Notes: a model not told the origin generated them from the sequence alone. DNA of 64,000 nucleotides from Psychrobacter sp. I-STPA6b (GCF_020662265.1 NZ_VEWM01000069.1:1-64000), one strand, 5' to 3'; shown: positions 45,243 to 57,506, numbered from the stretch's first letter. Made by a program: numbers and translations.

Positions 45243-46919
45243 TTACTGCATTTGCTCTTTAATCAAGTCACCAATTGTTTTTGGTTGTGCTTCAGCTTCT
45301 GGAGCAGAACTGCTAAGCTCTTTAATTGCTTGACGCTCTTCTGCTTCATCTTTCGCTTTGATAGACAAGCTAATTGCACGAGACTTACGGTCTACACTAA
45401 CGATTTTCGCTTCAACAGTATCACCTTCGTTTAGATGCTTAGTTGCATCTTCAACACGGTCACGCTGGATTTCTGAAGCACGTAGATAACCTTCTACATC
45501 ATCAGCCAATGTAATCACAGCACCTTTAGCATCTACTTCTTTCACTGTACCAGAAACAATCGCACCACGGTCATTGCTAACCAAGTACTCATTGAATGGA
45601 TCTGAGTTTAATTGTTTGATACCTAAGCTAATGCGGTTTGCTTCTGCATCTACTGACAATACCATAGCTTCTACAGTATCACCTTTGTTGTAGTTACGGA
45701 TAGCTTCTTCACCGGCTTCATTCCAAGAGATGTCAGATAGGTGAACCAAACCGTCGATGTTGCCATCTAAGCCAATAAAGATACCAAAGTCAGTGATTGA
45801 CTTGATTGTACCAGTGATTTTGTCACCACGGCTATATTTCTTGTCAAACTCTTCCCAAGGGTTTGGTAGAGTTTGCTTGATACCTAGGCTGATACGACGA
45901 CGCTCTTCATCAATATCTAGAATCATAACGTCTACTTCATCACCAATCTGTACAACTTTTGATGGGTGGATGTTCTTGTTGGTGTGATCCATTTCAGATA
46001 CGTGAACCAAACCTTCAACACCTTCAGCAATCTCAGCAAAACAACCATAGTCAGTTAAGTTAGTAACACGTGCTTTTACAATGCTACCAACTGGGTAAGT
46101 ACCACCAACATTGTCCCAAGGATCTGTACCAAGCTGTTTTAGACCTAGGCTAACACGGTTACGCTCACGGTCAAATTTCAATACTTTTACTTTTAGGTCT
46201 TGACCAACTTCAACAACTTCTGATGGATGCTTGATACGACGCCATGCCATATCAGTGATGTGTAATAGACCATCAATGCCACCTAAGTCTACGAATGCAC
46301 CGTAGTCAGTTAGGTTTTTGACAATACCATCAACTTCCATACCTTCTTCAAGCTTGTTAAGTAGCTCTTCACGCTCAGCAGAGTTTTCTGCTTCCATAAC
46401 TGCACGACGGCTAACTACAACGTTATTACGTTTTTGGTCAAGTTTGATAACTTTAAACTCAAGCTCTTTACCTTCAAGATGCGTGGTGTCACGGATAGGA
46501 CGAACATCTACCAAAGAACCTGGTAAGAAAGCGCGTACTGAACCGATATCAACAGTGAAACCGCCTTTAACTTTGCTTGAAATTGTACCTTTAACAATTT
46601 CGTCATTTTCAAACAGTTTTTCAAGCGCATTCCATGTTTCCACACGTTTTGCTTTTTCACGAGACAGCAAGGTTTGACCCATGCCATTGTCGACAGCTTC
46701 AACCACCACGTCAACAGTATCGCCAACTGCTACTTCAAGCTCGCCATCGTCATTTAAAAACTCTTCACGAGTAACAACGCCTTCAGACTTTAGACCAGTG
46801 TCAACAGTAATCCAGTCACTATCAATAGCAACAACAGTACCGCTGATGACCGAGCCACGCTCGATATCAAGACCCTGTTCTTCTAGACTCGCTTCAAATA
46901 GTTCAGCAAATGATTCCAT
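45243..46919 (-). CDS. rpsA: 30S ribosomal protein S1
   Basis: 558 residues, six S1 RNA-binding repeats: recurring [59 protein letters not shown]. The first two repeats ([20 protein letters not shown] and onwards) bind the ribosome, the rest bind mRNA. Its start [15 protein letters not shown] is typical. It follows cmk by 211 bases. Confidence 0.98.
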   Translation of the reverse strand: MESFAELFEASLEEQGLDIERGSVISGTVVAIDSDWITVDTGLKSEGVVTREEFLNDDGELEVAVGDTVDVVVEAVDNGMGQTLLSREKAKRVETWNALEKLFENDEIVKGTISSKVKGGFTVDIGSVRAFLPGSLVDVRPIRDTTHLEGKELEFKVIKLDQKRNNVVVSRRAVMEAENSAEREELLNKLEEGMEVDGIVKNLTDYGAFVDLGGIDGLLHITDMAWRRIKHPSEVVEVGQDLKVKVLKFDRERNRVSLGLKQLGTDPWDNVGGTYPVGSIVKARVTNLTDYGCFAEIAEGVEGLVHVSEMDHTNKNIHPSKVVQIGDEVDVMILDIDEERRRISLGIKQTLPNPWEEFDKKYSRGDKITGTIKSITDFGIFIGLDGNIDGLVHLSDISWNEAGEEAIRNYNKGDTVEAMVLSVDAEANRISLGIKQLNSDPFNEYLVSNDRGAIVSGTVKEVDAKGAVITLADDVEGYLRASEIQRDRVEDATKHLNEGDTVEAKIVSVDRKSRAISLSIKAKDEAEERQAIKELSSSAPEAEAQPKTIGDLIKEQMQ

Positions 46920-47130
46920 TATAAATACCTTTATATAGCCGTAGCCTGTCCAGCACAGTACGGTTCAAATTAATGACACTATAAGATAGATACTGGTTTT
47001 TGATCTTATACTGTCATGTAAAAAAGTTTAATATTCAATTGGTTTAACTAAAATACTATCAAGATAAGCATATCTTAATTAATTATTTATACCATATCAG
47101 CCATCACTATTCTAAAATTAAATGTAAATT

Positions 47131-47862
47131 TTAAAAACAAATGCCTTGTTGCTCACAATAAGATTTAATCTTTTCATAAACTACCTGAGCATCTAGTTCT
47201 GAGCTGTCTAATACCAACGCATCTGGAGCAGGCTTTGAGGGTGAGGCTTGCCTATTTTCATCACGCTCATCTCTTGCAACAATCTCAGCTAATATCTGCT
47301 CATAATCAGCTTTTTCACCTGCCAACTGCAACTGAGCCACTCGTCTTTTCGCTCGTGCTTCAGCCGAAGCAGTTAAATAGACTTTAACATCAGCATTAGG
47401 GAATACCACTGTTCCCATATCACGACCATCAGCAACTAAGCCTGAGTGGTTTGCCATACGCTGTTGCAAGTCTAATAATGCTTCTCTTACGGCAGGAAAT
47501 ACAGCAACTTGCGAAGCATATCCACCCACTGTTTCAGTACGAATCTTACTTTCGACTCGTTCACCATTGACATATATTTCTATCAGATTATCTGCTTCAT
47601 TTGCAGTAAACTGAATATCTAATGATTGAGTCAATATTGCTAGCTTTTCTTCATCAAGTATGGGGTTACCTGCTTTATCAACGTTTGATAATAGTCCAGC
47701 TTGATAAGCCTGCAAGCCCACAATACGATATAACGCACCAGAGTCTAGCAGTTGATAATTCAGTGCTTTTGCCAGTTTGAAGCATACTGTTCCTTTACCA
47801 GAACCACTTGGTCCATCAATAGTAATGACTGGATATTTGGAGGAATGCGTCTCAACTGTCAT
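47131..47862 (-). CDS. cmk: Cytidylate kinase
   Basis: 243 residues from the ATG (a TTG two codons earlier is possible). ITIDGPSGSGKGTVCFKLAK is the P-loop, LLDSGALYRIVGLQA follows, and GLVADGRDMGTVVFPNADVK and RDERDENRQASP are family signatures. It phosphorylates CMP and dCMP. The cmk-rpsA pairing is widespread in proteobacteria. Confidence 0.97.
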   Translation of the reverse strand: MTVETHSSKYPVITIDGPSGSGKGTVCFKLAKALNYQLLDSGALYRIVGLQAYQAGLLSNVDKAGNPILDEEKLAILTQSLDIQFTANEADNLIEIYVNGERVESKIRTETVGGYASQVAVFPAVREALLDLQQRMANHSGLVADGRDMGTVVFPNADVKVYLTASAEARAKRRVAQLQLAGEKADYEQILAEIVARDERDENRQASPSKPAPDALVLDSSELDAQVVYEKIKSYCEQQGICF

Positions 47863-47940
47863 AAACAACTACTATTCTTAGCTTAAAGATGACTTACAAT
47901 ATAAATAGGGCAATATTGTAGCAGAAGCCAAACGCTATCA

Positions 47941-48483
47941 CTAGGCTTTTCTGCATTCTAATGCAGAAGATTTATGTTTTTTTGTGATTGCATGTAAGGC
48001 TCGACGTTGCTTAAAGAACTGTTTGAGTAATATTTGGCTATCTTTTGCCAATAATCCAGCACGCACCTGTATACGGTGGTTATAGAAATCCTGAGAAGTT
48101 AAGTTCATCTGACTACCAACCATGCCTGCACGTGGCTCATGTGTGGCAAAGACAAGCTGTGATACTCTTGCATGTATCAATGCGCCAACACACATCGTAC
48201 AAGGCTCTAATGTCACATACAAAGTAGTATTGAGAGGCAATCGGTAGTTATCTAGTTGTTGACACGCATCACGTAATGCGACAATTTCTGCATGAGCACT
48301 GGGGTCAGACAATGCAATGGGTTGATTAAATCCTGTTCCAATGACTTGGTTATCAAAAACCAACACAGCACCTACTGGCACTTCACCCATTAAAGCACCT
48401 TGTTGTGCTAACTTTAAGGCTTGGCGCATATACATAAAATCATGGGGTTGCCACAGCGACAACGCCCTACTTGCAGAACTCAT
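47941..48483 (-). CDS. tadA: tRNA-specific adenosine deaminase
   Basis: 180 residues from the ATG (a TTG six codons earlier is possible). HAEIVALRDACQQLDNY has the catalytic His-Ala-Glu, and LEPCTMCVGALIHARVSQLV the zinc cysteines. MRQALKLAQQGALMGEVPVG is the family start block. It makes inosine at position 34 of tRNA-Arg(ACG). It lies between ung and cmk, all leftward. Confidence 0.95.
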   Translation of the reverse strand: MSSASRALSLWQPHDFMYMRQALKLAQQGALMGEVPVGAVLVFDNQVIGTGFNQPIALSDPSAHAEIVALRDACQQLDNYRLPLNTTLYVTLEPCTMCVGALIHARVSQLVFATHEPRAGMVGSQMNLTSQDFYNHRIQVRAGLLAKDSQILLKQFFKQRRALHAITKKHKSSALECRKA

Positions 48484-48547
48484 ATTACTATTATCAACCA
48501 ATCAATGATATTACTGGGTCATATCCTTCAAGATAGAATCCAAAGCC

Positions 48548-49285
48548 TTACTGAGGCAACTGCCAGTCAATAGGGGTTTTGCCATGCTGTACTAAGTAAT
48601 CATTGGTTTTAGAAAATGGGCGTGTGCCAAAGAAACCACCACGATTTGCACCCAGTGGTGAAGGATGAGTTGCTGTTAATATAAGATGTTTATTTGTATC
48701 AATATATTTCCCTTTTTGCTTCGCTTTACTGCCCCATAAAATAAAGACTACATGCTCAAGATGCTCATTAACCACATCAATCACTGCATCAGTAAACCGC
48801 TCCCAGCCTTGACCTTGATGGCTACCAGCCTGCCCTGCCTCAACAGATAAAGAGGTGTTTAATAATAGCACACCTTGTTGTGCCCAATGGGTCAAATCAC
48901 CATGTCGAGAAGGTGTCGTTCCTATATCATCAGCCATCTCTTTGAGTACGTTATTCAACGAGGGAGGTTTAGGAATAATTTTAGGTACAGAAAATGCCAG
49001 TCCCATTGCCTGTCCTGCACCATGATAAGGGTCTTGCCCTAAAATAACGACTTTGACATTAGATAAAGGCGTTAAATCAAAGGCATGAAACATTTGGCTG
49101 GCTGGTGGATAAATGGTCTTCCCTAATTGATATTGTTGCTTTAGGAACTGACGTAGATTATCCATATTTGTACTGGTTAGCTCATCTGCCAATGCTTGTT
49201 TCCAATCTTCTGGCATTTTTACTTGTGCCAAAATAGCTTGTTTTTGCTCTGTAGTTTTTACAGAGTTTACAGGTTGATTTGTCAT
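48548..49285 (-). CDS. ung: Uracil-DNA glycosylase
   Basis: 245 residues, family 1. VVILGQDPYHGAGQAMGLAF holds the catalytic Asp of the GQDPYH water-activating loop, VLLLNTSLSVEAGQAGSHQG follows, and LTATHPSPLGANRGGFFG carries the HPSP loop with the catalytic His. It removes uracil from DNA, starting base-excision repair. It is encoded 58 bases past the clpA stop, same strand. Confidence 0.97.
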   Translation of the reverse strand: MTNQPVNSVKTTEQKQAILAQVKMPEDWKQALADELTSTNMDNLRQFLKQQYQLGKTIYPPASQMFHAFDLTPLSNVKVVILGQDPYHGAGQAMGLAFSVPKIIPKPPSLNNVLKEMADDIGTTPSRHGDLTHWAQQGVLLLNTSLSVEAGQAGSHQGQGWERFTDAVIDVVNEHLEHVVFILWGSKAKQKGKYIDTNKHLILTATHPSPLGANRGGFFGTRPFSKTNDYLVQHGKTPIDWQLPQ

Positions 49286-49343
49286 AATATCACTTTTATT
49301 TATATTGCTAGTTACATTACTATTCTAAGCACTTCTAACAGAT

Positions 49344-51860
49344 TTAGCTTTCCATCAAAGCATCATTGTGCTGTACATGATGCTCAGTCACATTAAGTAA
49401 AATACGACTGCCACTAGCAGATGCTTGGTTGTGCTCATCAATCGCCGTTTCAGATGCACTTTCTTTGAGGGTAACATGAACAATACCACCCTCTGCTAAA
49501 TCTCCAAACAGCAACATATTTGCCAATGGTTTTTTAATTTCATCTTGAATCAGACGTTGCATTGGACGAGCGCCCATCAAGCGGTCATAACCTTTTTGAG
49601 CCAAATATTCACGCACCTCATCATCAATCTCTAACGTCACTTGCTTATCATCCAACTGAGCTTGTAACTCAACTAAGAACTTATCCACTACAGAAACAAC
49701 AATGCTTTCATCTAGTGAATTAAATTGAATTGTTGCATCCAAACGATTACGAAACTCTGGTGTAAATACTCGTTTCATTGCTTCATTATTATCACGACTA
49801 TGATCTTGTTGCATAAAGCCCATCGAAGCTCGGCTAATACTCTCAGCCCCAACATTGGTAGTCATAATCAATACTACTTGTTTAAAACTTGCCACACGTC
49901 CATTATTGTCTGTTAATGTACCATGATCCATCACTTGCAATAACAAGTTAAATACATCTGGATGTGCTTTTTCAATCTCATCTAACAGCAATACACAGTG
50001 TGGATGTTGATTAATTTTCTCAGTTAATAGACCACCTTGGTCAAAACCAACATACCCTGGAGGTGCACCAATAAGGCGTGAGGCAGTATGAGCCTCCATA
50101 TATTCTGACATATCAAAACGAATCAACTCTACACCCATCAGTTTTGCTAACTGTCTTGATACTTCTGTTTTACCCACACCTGTTGGTCCTGCAAACATAA
50201 ATGAACCAATTGGCTTATCAGCTGGTTTTAAGCCTGCACGAGATAACTTAATAGCATCTGCCAAAGTCTTAATGGCTTCATCTTGACCAAATACCAAACG
50301 TTTTAAATCTCTTTCTAAATGCTCAAGCAAAGTTTTATCGTCACTTGAAACTGATTTTGGTGGAATACGAGCAAGTTTTGAGATAATGGTTTCAATATCT
50401 GCCACATCAATCACTGGTATTTCAGTTACTTTTTTCTGTTTATTACTGGCACTTTTTTTGATATTTTCTTGATCAGCTTCATCATTATCAAATGATAAAT
50501 TACTGCCAAATATATCGTCATCTGTCTCTAAATCTAAATTTGTCACATCATCAAAGCTACCAATATGATTAAATTCATCTAAAAGTGCTTCTTCATCTGA
50601 GACCTGACTTTGATCTGGCACAATACCCAATCGTTTATAAGCCCCTGCTTCATCAATCACATCAATCGCTTTATCAGGTAAAAAACGCTCGTGTAGATGT
50701 TTTGTTGACAAATGGACAGCACTTACCAAAGCTTCATCTGTATAAGTGACTTCATGAAAATCTTCATATCGAGGTTTTAGCCCACGCAGTATTTCAATAC
50801 TATCTTCAATACTTGGCTCTTTAATATCAATCTTTTGGAAACGACGAGACAACGCATGATCTTTTTCAAAAACTTGACGATATTCTGTAAAAGTTGTAGA
50901 GCCAATACAGCGTAACTCACCATTTGCCAGTGCTGGTTTGATAAGGTTGGATACATCCATATTACTACTCATAGATGAACCAGCACCAATAATCATATGA
51001 ATTTCATCAATAAATAAAATCGCATTTGCTTGGTTTTTTAATGCTTCTAATAACGATTTCATACGCTTTTCAAAGTCACCTCTGTACTTTGTACCAGCAA
51101 TTAATGAACCAATATCCAAGCTATAAATCACACAACCTTGCAGTGGCTTTGGTGCTTTGTCATTGATAATCAACCACGCTAAGCCCTCAGCAATAGAAGT
51201 CTTACCAACACCCGGTTCACCAACTAACAATGGATTATTTTTCCGACGACGACATAATATCTGTGCTGTTCGTTCAATCTCTTCTGCACGACCAATCAAA
51301 GGGTCTGTTTTACCTTCTGCTGCCCGTTTATTTAAATTATGAGCATATTCTACCAATGGATCTCGGCTAGTTTTTTCAGATTTCACACCAGCTCTAACTT
51401 CTTCTTCAGTTGGTATATTCTCTTCCACTTTATCTTGTCCATGTGACAAGTACTGTGTCAACTCTAAACGACTCACGCCCTGCTTTTTCAGCAAATAAAC
51501 AGCATATGTATCATGCTCAGAAAACATCGATACTAAAATATCTGACCCTTGTACCAAACGCCCTCCACCAATAGATTGCACATGAAAAATAGCGCGTTGC
51601 AATATACGGTCAAAACTTTGGGTTGGCTGAGGCGACTGCTCTATATCTGCATCTAATGTTGGTGTATGCTTATCAATATAAGCTTCCAGCTCTTGACGCA
51701 ATCCTGCTGTATCTGCACCACAAGCCTTGAGTGTTGTTGCCGCATTATTATTTTCTAGCAATGCTAACAGCAGATGTTCAACGGTGAGATATTCATGAGA
51801 CTTTTGTCTAGCCAATGTCATGGCTAAACGTAAAGACACTTCAAGATGGCGACTTAACAT
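49344..51860 (-). CDS. clpA: ATP-dependent protease ATPase subunit ClpA
   Basis: 838 residues, longer than E. coli's 758. The N-domain ([20 protein letters not shown]) binds ClpS. The first AAA has Walker [17 protein letters not shown] near residue 215. A charged insert follows at about 425-475 (Asp/Asn-rich, [20 protein letters not shown]), which accounts for most of the extra length. The second AAA starts near 505 with [17 protein letters not shown]. With ClpP it unfolds and degrades proteins. clpS lies 287 bases upstream. Confidence 0.96.
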   Translation of the reverse strand: MLSRHLEVSLRLAMTLARQKSHEYLTVEHLLLALLENNNAATTLKACGADTAGLRQELEAYIDKHTPTLDADIEQSPQPTQSFDRILQRAIFHVQSIGGGRLVQGSDILVSMFSEHDTYAVYLLKKQGVSRLELTQYLSHGQDKVEENIPTEEEVRAGVKSEKTSRDPLVEYAHNLNKRAAEGKTDPLIGRAEEIERTAQILCRRRKNNPLLVGEPGVGKTSIAEGLAWLIINDKAPKPLQGCVIYSLDIGSLIAGTKYRGDFEKRMKSLLEALKNQANAILFIDEIHMIIGAGSSMSSNMDVSNLIKPALANGELRCIGSTTFTEYRQVFEKDHALSRRFQKIDIKEPSIEDSIEILRGLKPRYEDFHEVTYTDEALVSAVHLSTKHLHERFLPDKAIDVIDEAGAYKRLGIVPDQSQVSDEEALLDEFNHIGSFDDVTNLDLETDDDIFGSNLSFDNDEADQENIKKSASNKQKKVTEIPVIDVADIETIISKLARIPPKSVSSDDKTLLEHLERDLKRLVFGQDEAIKTLADAIKLSRAGLKPADKPIGSFMFAGPTGVGKTEVSRQLAKLMGVELIRFDMSEYMEAHTASRLIGAPPGYVGFDQGGLLTEKINQHPHCVLLLDEIEKAHPDVFNLLLQVMDHGTLTDNNGRVASFKQVVLIMTTNVGAESISRASMGFMQQDHSRDNNEAMKRVFTPEFRNRLDATIQFNSLDESIVVSVVDKFLVELQAQLDDKQVTLEIDDEVREYLAQKGYDRLMGARPMQRLIQDEIKKPLANMLLFGDLAEGGIVHVTLKESASETAIDEHNQASASGSRILLNVTEHHVQHNDALMES

Positions 51861-52133
51861 AGATTTTTCCTACTATTCGTGGATGATAATACGATACCAC
51901 TATCCGTATTGTGTGAGTCAATTATGATTATACTTAAAGTACAACTCTAGTCTTTTATTGGATGTAGTGAAAGAGTTTAAAACATTTCTATAATGTTGGT
52001 AGTCCAAATAAAAATCAAGTGGCAATAAATAATGTTATATCAATAATCCAAAATATAAGCAATCTTCTATTTCTTTATAATAATTTGACTAATAATTCTT
52101 GGATTCACATCTACAAAATGAATATCCTTAAAT

Positions 52134-52159
52134 AAAAAAAGACAGCATCAGCTGTCTAA
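52134..52159 (-). terminator. clpS terminator overlapping the stop codon
   Basis: Read leftward: GACAGC TGAT GCTGTC then seven T. The clpS stop TGA is inside the loop, so the final codons form the left arm of the hairpin. It separates clpS from clpA transcriptionally. Confidence 0.75.
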
Positions 52160-52522
52160 ATGAGGTTCAATTTGTGTGAGAAGTGGATAGCCTTCTCGAC
52201 GTGCCATATTATTAACTTTTTGTGCTTTGGTCTCAGCAATGTCTTTGGGATATATGCCTGCAATACCTCTACCCTGATGATGGATATTCAACATAATATC
52301 CACTGCTTGCTCCAAATTATGACGAAACTCTGTTTGTAAGATATCAACAACAAAATCCATCGGCGTATAATCATCATTATACATCACCACAGCATACATC
52401 GGTGGTTTTGCCAACTCAGGATCTGCTAATAACACATCTGTTGTTGCTTCTGACTCATTACCTTGATCATGTAAGCGTATAGGGCTTAGAGGATAATGGC
52501 AATATTCTACAACTTGCGACAT
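52148..52522 (-). CDS. clpS: ClpA adaptor ClpS
   Basis: 124 residues from the ATG following a strong GGAGGA site. An earlier ATG at 52597 would add 25 residues and lacks such a site. PPMYAVVMYNDDYTPMDFVV is the adaptor signature that grips N-degron residues, and HHQGRGIAGIYPKDIAETKA the second. ClpS hands N-end-rule substrates to ClpA. It lies upstream of clpA, as usual, but has its own terminator. Confidence 0.95.
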   Translation of the reverse strand: MSQVVEYCHYPLSPIRLHDQGNESEATTDVLLADPELAKPPMYAVVMYNDDYTPMDFVVDILQTEFRHNLEQAVDIMLNIHHQGRGIAGIYPKDIAETKAQKVNNMARREGYPLLTQIEPHLDS

Positions 52523-52685
52523 ATATCCTCCTCTATTATAAATGTTTTTAATATTAGAAAGGTTATCTGGCATAAAATGTAAATAGTTAATATCCATATG
52601 TTTTATATACTGTCAGTAAGAGATCATAATTTAAGACATGCCAAATCACACATCTCCAATACTTCATATATCAGATTATATCTAA

Positions 52686-53474
52686 CTACTCATCTGTAAT
52701 AGGACGCTGATCTGGCTCAGGGATCTCTGCTAGAGACAATGGCATATCCTTAATTGGAGCAGACAGTCGCCAGTTATACAACTGCTCAACAGACTCACCA
52801 CCTGCACTCAGGTTTAGTTTCACCTGCTTCGGTACAAATCCTTCAGGCATTTTAAAACGTCCTCGAATATGGCTAACCCCCTTAATATCATAACTGCTCG
52901 GATCTAAAGGCACAGAAACCAGACTGGTTTCATCCAATAAAGTCAAAGTTGGATTTAAACGTTTTTCTTTACCATCACTGGCAAGCATAGCAACATCAAA
53001 ACGGTATTCAAAAGCATGCTCAGGTAATGGCTGAATCATAGCACCTATAATCTGTAAGGGCATCCCACCCTCTTTTGCCAAGGCCTCTGCATACACCTTA
53101 TTAAGCTGTTCCAACTGTAAATTCTTGACCTCTAAATCCTGCTGTGCTTGACGCTGGTCTGTCAAGTTACGCAAACTGATATCGCGCTCTTGAATGGCCG
53201 CATCCAACTCTTTTTGTGCAATTTGAGCCTTTAGCTGCAAAGCCTCGATATCATCTTCGGTCATCTCGATACCTTGTGCTTTGATTTTGGCTTGACTTTG
53301 CGCGGCTTGATAACCGCGGTAATAACCAAATTTATGGGCGAAAACCATAGTAATTACAGCAGTTAATACCACAGCTAAGGCAAATAACAATAAGATATTC
53401 ACACTATACCCAAGCTGTGCAATACGGGATGATGGTTTATTAGAAACAACTTGTGGCATCGTAATGTAACTCAT
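52686..53474 (-). CDS. Single-span membrane protein with coiled coil (DUF6776-like)
   Basis: 262 residues. A membrane span at about 28-50 (LLLFALAVVLTAVITMVFA) is followed by FGYYRGYQAAQSQAK and a coiled coil at about 75-140. The C-terminal beta-rich domain contains FEYRFDVAMLASDGKEKRL and IRGRFKMPEGFVPKQVKLNL. The layout resembles DUF6776 proteins of gammaproteobacteria, which have no known function. Its upstream neighbour argC is 108 bases away, same strand. Confidence 0.65.
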   Translation of the reverse strand: MSYITMPQVVSNKPSSRIAQLGYSVNILLLFALAVVLTAVITMVFAHKFGYYRGYQAAQSQAKIKAQGIEMTEDDIEALQLKAQIAQKELDAAIQERDISLRNLTDQRQAQQDLEVKNLQLEQLNKVYAEALAKEGGMPLQIIGAMIQPLPEHAFEYRFDVAMLASDGKEKRLNPTLTLLDETSLVSVPLDPSSYDIKGVSHIRGRFKMPEGFVPKQVKLNLSAGGESVEQLYNWRLSAPIKDMPLSLAEIPEPDQRPITDE

Positions 53475-53581
53475 AAAGTAAATACAGACTAAAATGGCAA
53501 CGTATTATACTTAAAAAAATACGTAAAACCCATGTTGATATTCTTAAAACCTACAGAACAACAGATAAAATGTGCCTTTAT

Positions 53582-54655
53582 CTAGGGCACTATTGGCGTT
53601 TGGGTCAATCCCAATGTTTCATCCAGACCAAACATTACATTCATATTCTGCACCGCTTGTCCTGCTGCACCTTTTACTAAGTTGTCTTGTACTACTAAGA
53701 TTGTTGCTTCAGCACGCTCATTATCCTGATGAATGCTAATCCGCAAACGGTTACTGGCTCGTACACTGCGTGTATCTGGTAGCTGCCCTTTTGGCAATAC
53801 ATCAATAAATGCTTCGTTTGCATAAGTTTGCTCAAATAACTGTTGCAAATCAGTTTGTATACCAGCTTCAGTCAGCTCTAAATGAATGGTGGTAAACATC
53901 CCACGTATCATAGGAACTAAATGTGGTACAAATCGAATACGTTGAGTAAACTCACTGGCTAAAATTTGGTGTATGCCTTGCTCAATCTCTGGTAAATGAC
54001 GATGCCCTGCAACCCCATAAGCACTAAAACTATCTGTGGTTTCAGCATAGTTAAGAGATAGCTTTGCTTGTCGTCCCGCACCAGACACACCAGATTTTGC
54101 ATCTATAATAATACGCTCAGTAATCAGACGCTTATGTGCTTGGTTCTGTGCCTCAATAATGGGTTTTAAACCTAATATGGCTGTGGTTGGATAACAACCT
54201 GGATTACCAATCACTTGTGCTTCTTTAATATGGTCTCGATTGACTTCTGGTAAGCCATATACTGCTGACTTTAAAAGCTCAGGACAAGCGTGAGTATGCT
54301 GATACCATTTTTCAAACTCAGCTAAAGACTGTAGACGAAAATCTGCAGCCAAATCAATGACCTTCACACCTGACTGAGCCAACGCTTCTGCTTGCTTCAT
54401 TGCGACACCATGTGGCGTTGCAAAAAATACCACATCACATTCAGATAATCCATCTAAAGTATGACTATCAGAGCTTGTATCACTAAAGACAATATCTGTT
54501 ATGCCTCTCAGACTAGGAAACACCTCTGCTGCTTTTTTGCCAGCTTCACTACGAGAAGTTAATCTTAAAATCTCAACCTGTGGGTGTGCAGTCAACAGTC
54601 GAATAAGTTCGACACCTGTATATCCCGTTCCACCAACGATGGCTGCTTTTATCAT
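53582..54655 (-). CDS. argC: N-acetyl-gamma-glutamyl-phosphate reductase
   Basis: 357 residues. It catalyses the NADPH-dependent third step of arginine synthesis. [20 protein letters not shown] is the nucleotide-binding start, [20 protein letters not shown] holds the catalytic Cys, and [12 protein letters not shown] and [20 protein letters not shown] are typical of the family. It follows hemE by 59 bases on the same strand. Confidence 0.97.
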   Translation of the reverse strand: MIKAAIVGGTGYTGVELIRLLTAHPQVEILRLTSRSEAGKKAAEVFPSLRGITDIVFSDTSSDSHTLDGLSECDVVFFATPHGVAMKQAEALAQSGVKVIDLAADFRLQSLAEFEKWYQHTHACPELLKSAVYGLPEVNRDHIKEAQVIGNPGCYPTTAILGLKPIIEAQNQAHKRLITERIIIDAKSGVSGAGRQAKLSLNYAETTDSFSAYGVAGHRHLPEIEQGIHQILASEFTQRIRFVPHLVPMIRGMFTTIHLELTEAGIQTDLQQLFEQTYANEAFIDVLPKGQLPDTRSVRASNRLRISIHQDNERAEATILVVQDNLVKGAAGQAVQNMNVMFGLDETLGLTQTPIVP

Positions 54656-54714
54656 TTCTACCTCGATTTGTCTGTGTCTTTTTTCAATGAATATAATATT
54701 TTATACTACTAACG

Positions 54715-55854
54715 CTATATTATGTGATATTCATGCACTGCATCTACAAAGGCTTTGGCATGATCAGGGTTTACCCACTGGGTAATACCATGTCCTAAAT
54801 TTGCCACATAACCTGTTTTTTCACCTGTAGAATAAGCATCATCTAACATAAGAAATACTGCTTTTTTAATATCTTTGGGATCAGCATATAAAGTTGCAGG
54901 GTCAAGGTTGCCTTGAATGGCTTTACTACCTTGCAATTTTTTGTATTTACGTGTCAAATTACGTTGCTCTTCAGATAAGATTTTACGAGCTTTACTCAAA
55001 GACATCGTCCAGTCTAAGCCTAACGCATCTGCCTGACTATCTGCCTGTACATCCAGCCATAATCCACCACCTTTTGTAAATAACACAACTGGTACTCTCG
55101 GATGACGCTCTTTTAACTCAGCTACAATACGACGGTTATAATTATGAGAAAACTCAACAAACTGTCGATGTCCTAATGCACCACCCCAGCTATCAAAAAT
55201 TTGTACCACTTGCGCACCAGCAACAATCTGGGCATCTAAATAATCTGTGACCGCAGTTGCTACTTTATCTAATAGTTGATGTAGAAACTCAGGCTTTGCA
55301 TACAACATTTGCTTGGTATGACGGTAGTCTTTTGAACTCCCTCCCTCGACCATATATGTCGCTAATGTCCACGGACTACCGGAGAACCCAAACAATGGCA
55401 CTTGTCCATTTAGCTCTCTACGGATACTGGTCACAGCACGCATAACGTAGTCTAACGAGTCATTAACATCCAGTTTAGGTAAACGCTCTAAATCAGACTG
55501 CTCACGTACTGTATACTTAAACTTAGGTCCTTCTCCAGCCTCAAAATAAAGACCCAAACCCATTGCGTCTGGAATGGTCAAAATATCGCTAAATAAAATT
55601 GCTGCATCCAGCTCAAAACGACGTAAAGGCTGTAAAGTCACCTCTGTTGCACGTGCTGTGTCTTTACACAAACTCAAAAAGTCTCCTGCCTCAGCTCGAG
55701 TCTTTTTATATTCAGGTAAATAGCGTCCTGCCTGACGCATCATCCATACAGGAGTCCTATCTACTGGCTCAAATCGTAATGCCTTAATCAAACGGTCATT
55801 TTTCAATGGTGCAAATTTAGGTGTAGCTTTTGCTACTGAAGATGGCTCAGCCAT
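54715..55854 (-). CDS. hemE: Uroporphyrinogen decarboxylase
   Basis: 379 residues, about 25 longer than usual because of an Ala/Ser/Lys-rich start. [20 protein letters not shown] is the first signature and [20 protein letters not shown] the second. [20 protein letters not shown] and [15 protein letters not shown] follow. It converts uroporphyrinogen III to coproporphyrinogen III in heme synthesis. An AAGGA site precedes the first ATG. Confidence 0.97.
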   Translation of the reverse strand: MAEPSSVAKATPKFAPLKNDRLIKALRFEPVDRTPVWMMRQAGRYLPEYKKTRAEAGDFLSLCKDTARATEVTLQPLRRFELDAAILFSDILTIPDAMGLGLYFEAGEGPKFKYTVREQSDLERLPKLDVNDSLDYVMRAVTSIRRELNGQVPLFGFSGSPWTLATYMVEGGSSKDYRHTKQMLYAKPEFLHQLLDKVATAVTDYLDAQIVAGAQVVQIFDSWGGALGHRQFVEFSHNYNRRIVAELKERHPRVPVVLFTKGGGLWLDVQADSQADALGLDWTMSLSKARKILSEEQRNLTRKYKKLQGSKAIQGNLDPATLYADPKDIKKAVFLMLDDAYSTGEKTGYVANLGHGITQWVNPDHAKAFVDAVHEYHII

Positions 55855-56321
55855 ATTTAATCCTTATAAAATTAAATTCACAAGTTATTTTTCTAATACG
55901 AAAACTTGTCATTACTCAACTGCTTTATGGCTTATGCCTTAGCGGTTATTTTTATCTAGTTATTTTAAGACATTTTATACTCTATTGTTGATTAAACATA
56001 TCAATATTAGACTTTATCAATAGAGCCAAATACCTCAAGCCTCCATACCAAAATGCATTATCATAGTATATATTTAATCACATTTTAAGAGGGGTTAATT
56101 TAAAAGGCCACATGAGGCTTACTAAACAATACTATTAACAGCAAAATACAAATAAATATAGCAAGTAAGCCAGTCAGTGTGGCACAAAAAACAGCCCCAT
56201 GAAACATAAACGGTAACTTGAAGCTTATCAACGACTATCTAGCACCTTAAATAGTCAACTATTTTTATACATGAGTGTTCAACACACTCTAATGTGCAAA
56301 CAACACATCTAGTTGATATAT
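55855..56321. other. hemE-proB gap
   Basis: 467 bases with no reading frame I can support. There are a few short inverted words near 56225-56290 (AGTCGTTG-like and GAGTGTTCAACACACTC), the second a short palindrome, but no full copy of the repeat families seen elsewhere. Confidence 0.4.
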
Positions 56322-57506
56322 TTAGTTTGATAGTATCGCCATATCATCACGATGTACCATGACCACACGCTCTTCTGTTTCTCCTAGTATTTTATCAAAA
56401 TCCTCTGTACGCTCACGGGCAACACGTTTTGCTTCAGCAGCAGCAAAGTTTACCTGACCCACAGCCACACGCTCACCACTGTCTTGGTCAACAATTGCTA
56501 CCACATCCCCTTTATCAAAATCACCTTGAATTTCTACCACACCAACAGGTAGCAAACTTTTATTACGATTGACAATCGCATTTACTGCACCTTTATCAAT
56601 CATCAATGTACCTGCCATACGTAAATGTGCTGCCAGCCATTGTTTTTTGGCAATAATTTTATCTTCCTGATTGGTCGTTAGCAATGTACCGACAGCCTCT
56701 CCAGAAACAACACGAGTAATCACATTGTCAATGCTACCATTAGCCACCACTGTCGGACAGCCACCCATTGCTGCCAAACGTGCTGCTCTAACCTTGGTGA
56801 CCATACCGCCTCTACCTAACTTGCCACCATCTCCTGCAATATCAAATAAATAATCTGCCATTGCACGCTCTTGATGGATGAGTTTCGCTTCTGGATTATT
56901 GCGAGGATTATCAGTAAAGATACCCTCTTGGTCTGTCAGGATAATATATAAGTCTGCCTTGACCATCGCCGCTGCCATTGCACCCAGTGTATCATTATCA
57001 CCAAACTTAATCGCATCCATTGAAATGGTGTCATTTTCATTAATGACTGGTAACACGCGCCAATCTATCAACTGCATCAATGCACTGGCAGTATTTAAAT
57101 AGCGCTCACGATTAGACAGGTCTTCATGAGTTAACAAAATTTGTGAGCTTTGTACTCCAGATTGAATCAGCGCTGACCACCATGTCTCGATTAGGCCCAT
57201 TTGCCCAATAGCAGCACAGGCCTGTAACTCTTTTAGCTTCTTTGGTCGCTCATCTAACCCCATCCGTACCACACCTTCAGCCACCGCACCAGATGAAACC
57301 AACAAAACTTCCATGCCTTGATTATGCAAGGATGCAATTTGTTTTGCCCATTCATAAATAGCGGTTCTATCCAATCCTTTACCATTGTTGGTCAGTAATG
57401 ATGAACCAATTTTGATAATCACTCGACGTAATTTAAACTCCCGTGAGGCATTATCAAAACGCTTATCACTTTCCATATTGGTGGATACAGGTTCTTGATT
57501 ATTCAT
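56322..57506 (-). CDS. proB: Glutamate 5-kinase
   Basis: 394 residues. First step of proline synthesis. The amino-acid kinase domain shows VIIKIGSSLLTNNGKGLDRT, VLLVSSGAVAEGVVRMGL, PVINENDTISMDAIKFGDND and LGRGGMVTKVRAARLAAMGG. A C-terminal PUA domain follows from about residue 295 (KGAVNAIVNRNKSLLPVGVV), as in E. coli. It follows obgE by 78 bases, same strand; the obgE-proB order is common. GGGAG precedes the ATG. Confidence 0.97.
   Translation of the reverse strand: MNNQEPVSTNMESDKRFDNASREFKLRRVIIKIGSSLLTNNGKGLDRTAIYEWAKQIASLHNQGMEVLLVSSGAVAEGVVRMGLDERPKKLKELQACAAIGQMGLIETWWSALIQSGVQSSQILLTHEDLSNRERYLNTASALMQLIDWRVLPVINENDTISMDAIKFGDNDTLGAMAAAMVKADLYIILTDQEGIFTDNPRNNPEAKLIHQERAMADYLFDIAGDGGKLGRGGMVTKVRAARLAAMGGCPTVVANGSIDNVITRVVSGEAVGTLLTTNQEDKIIAKKQWLAAHLRMAGTLMIDKGAVNAIVNRNKSLLPVGVVEIQGDFDKGDVVAIVDQDSGERVAVGQVNFAAAEAKRVARERTEDFDKILGETEERVVMVHRDDMAILSN

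Noticed and set aside
46318..46938. Serine-rich rightward frames opposite rpsA
   Set aside because: They are shadows created by the codon bias of the acidic S1 repeats.
50390..50590. Acidic insert in ClpA as a separate domain or frameshift
   Set aside because: The frame stays open and the flanking AAA modules are intact; it is a low-complexity linker between the two ATPase domains.
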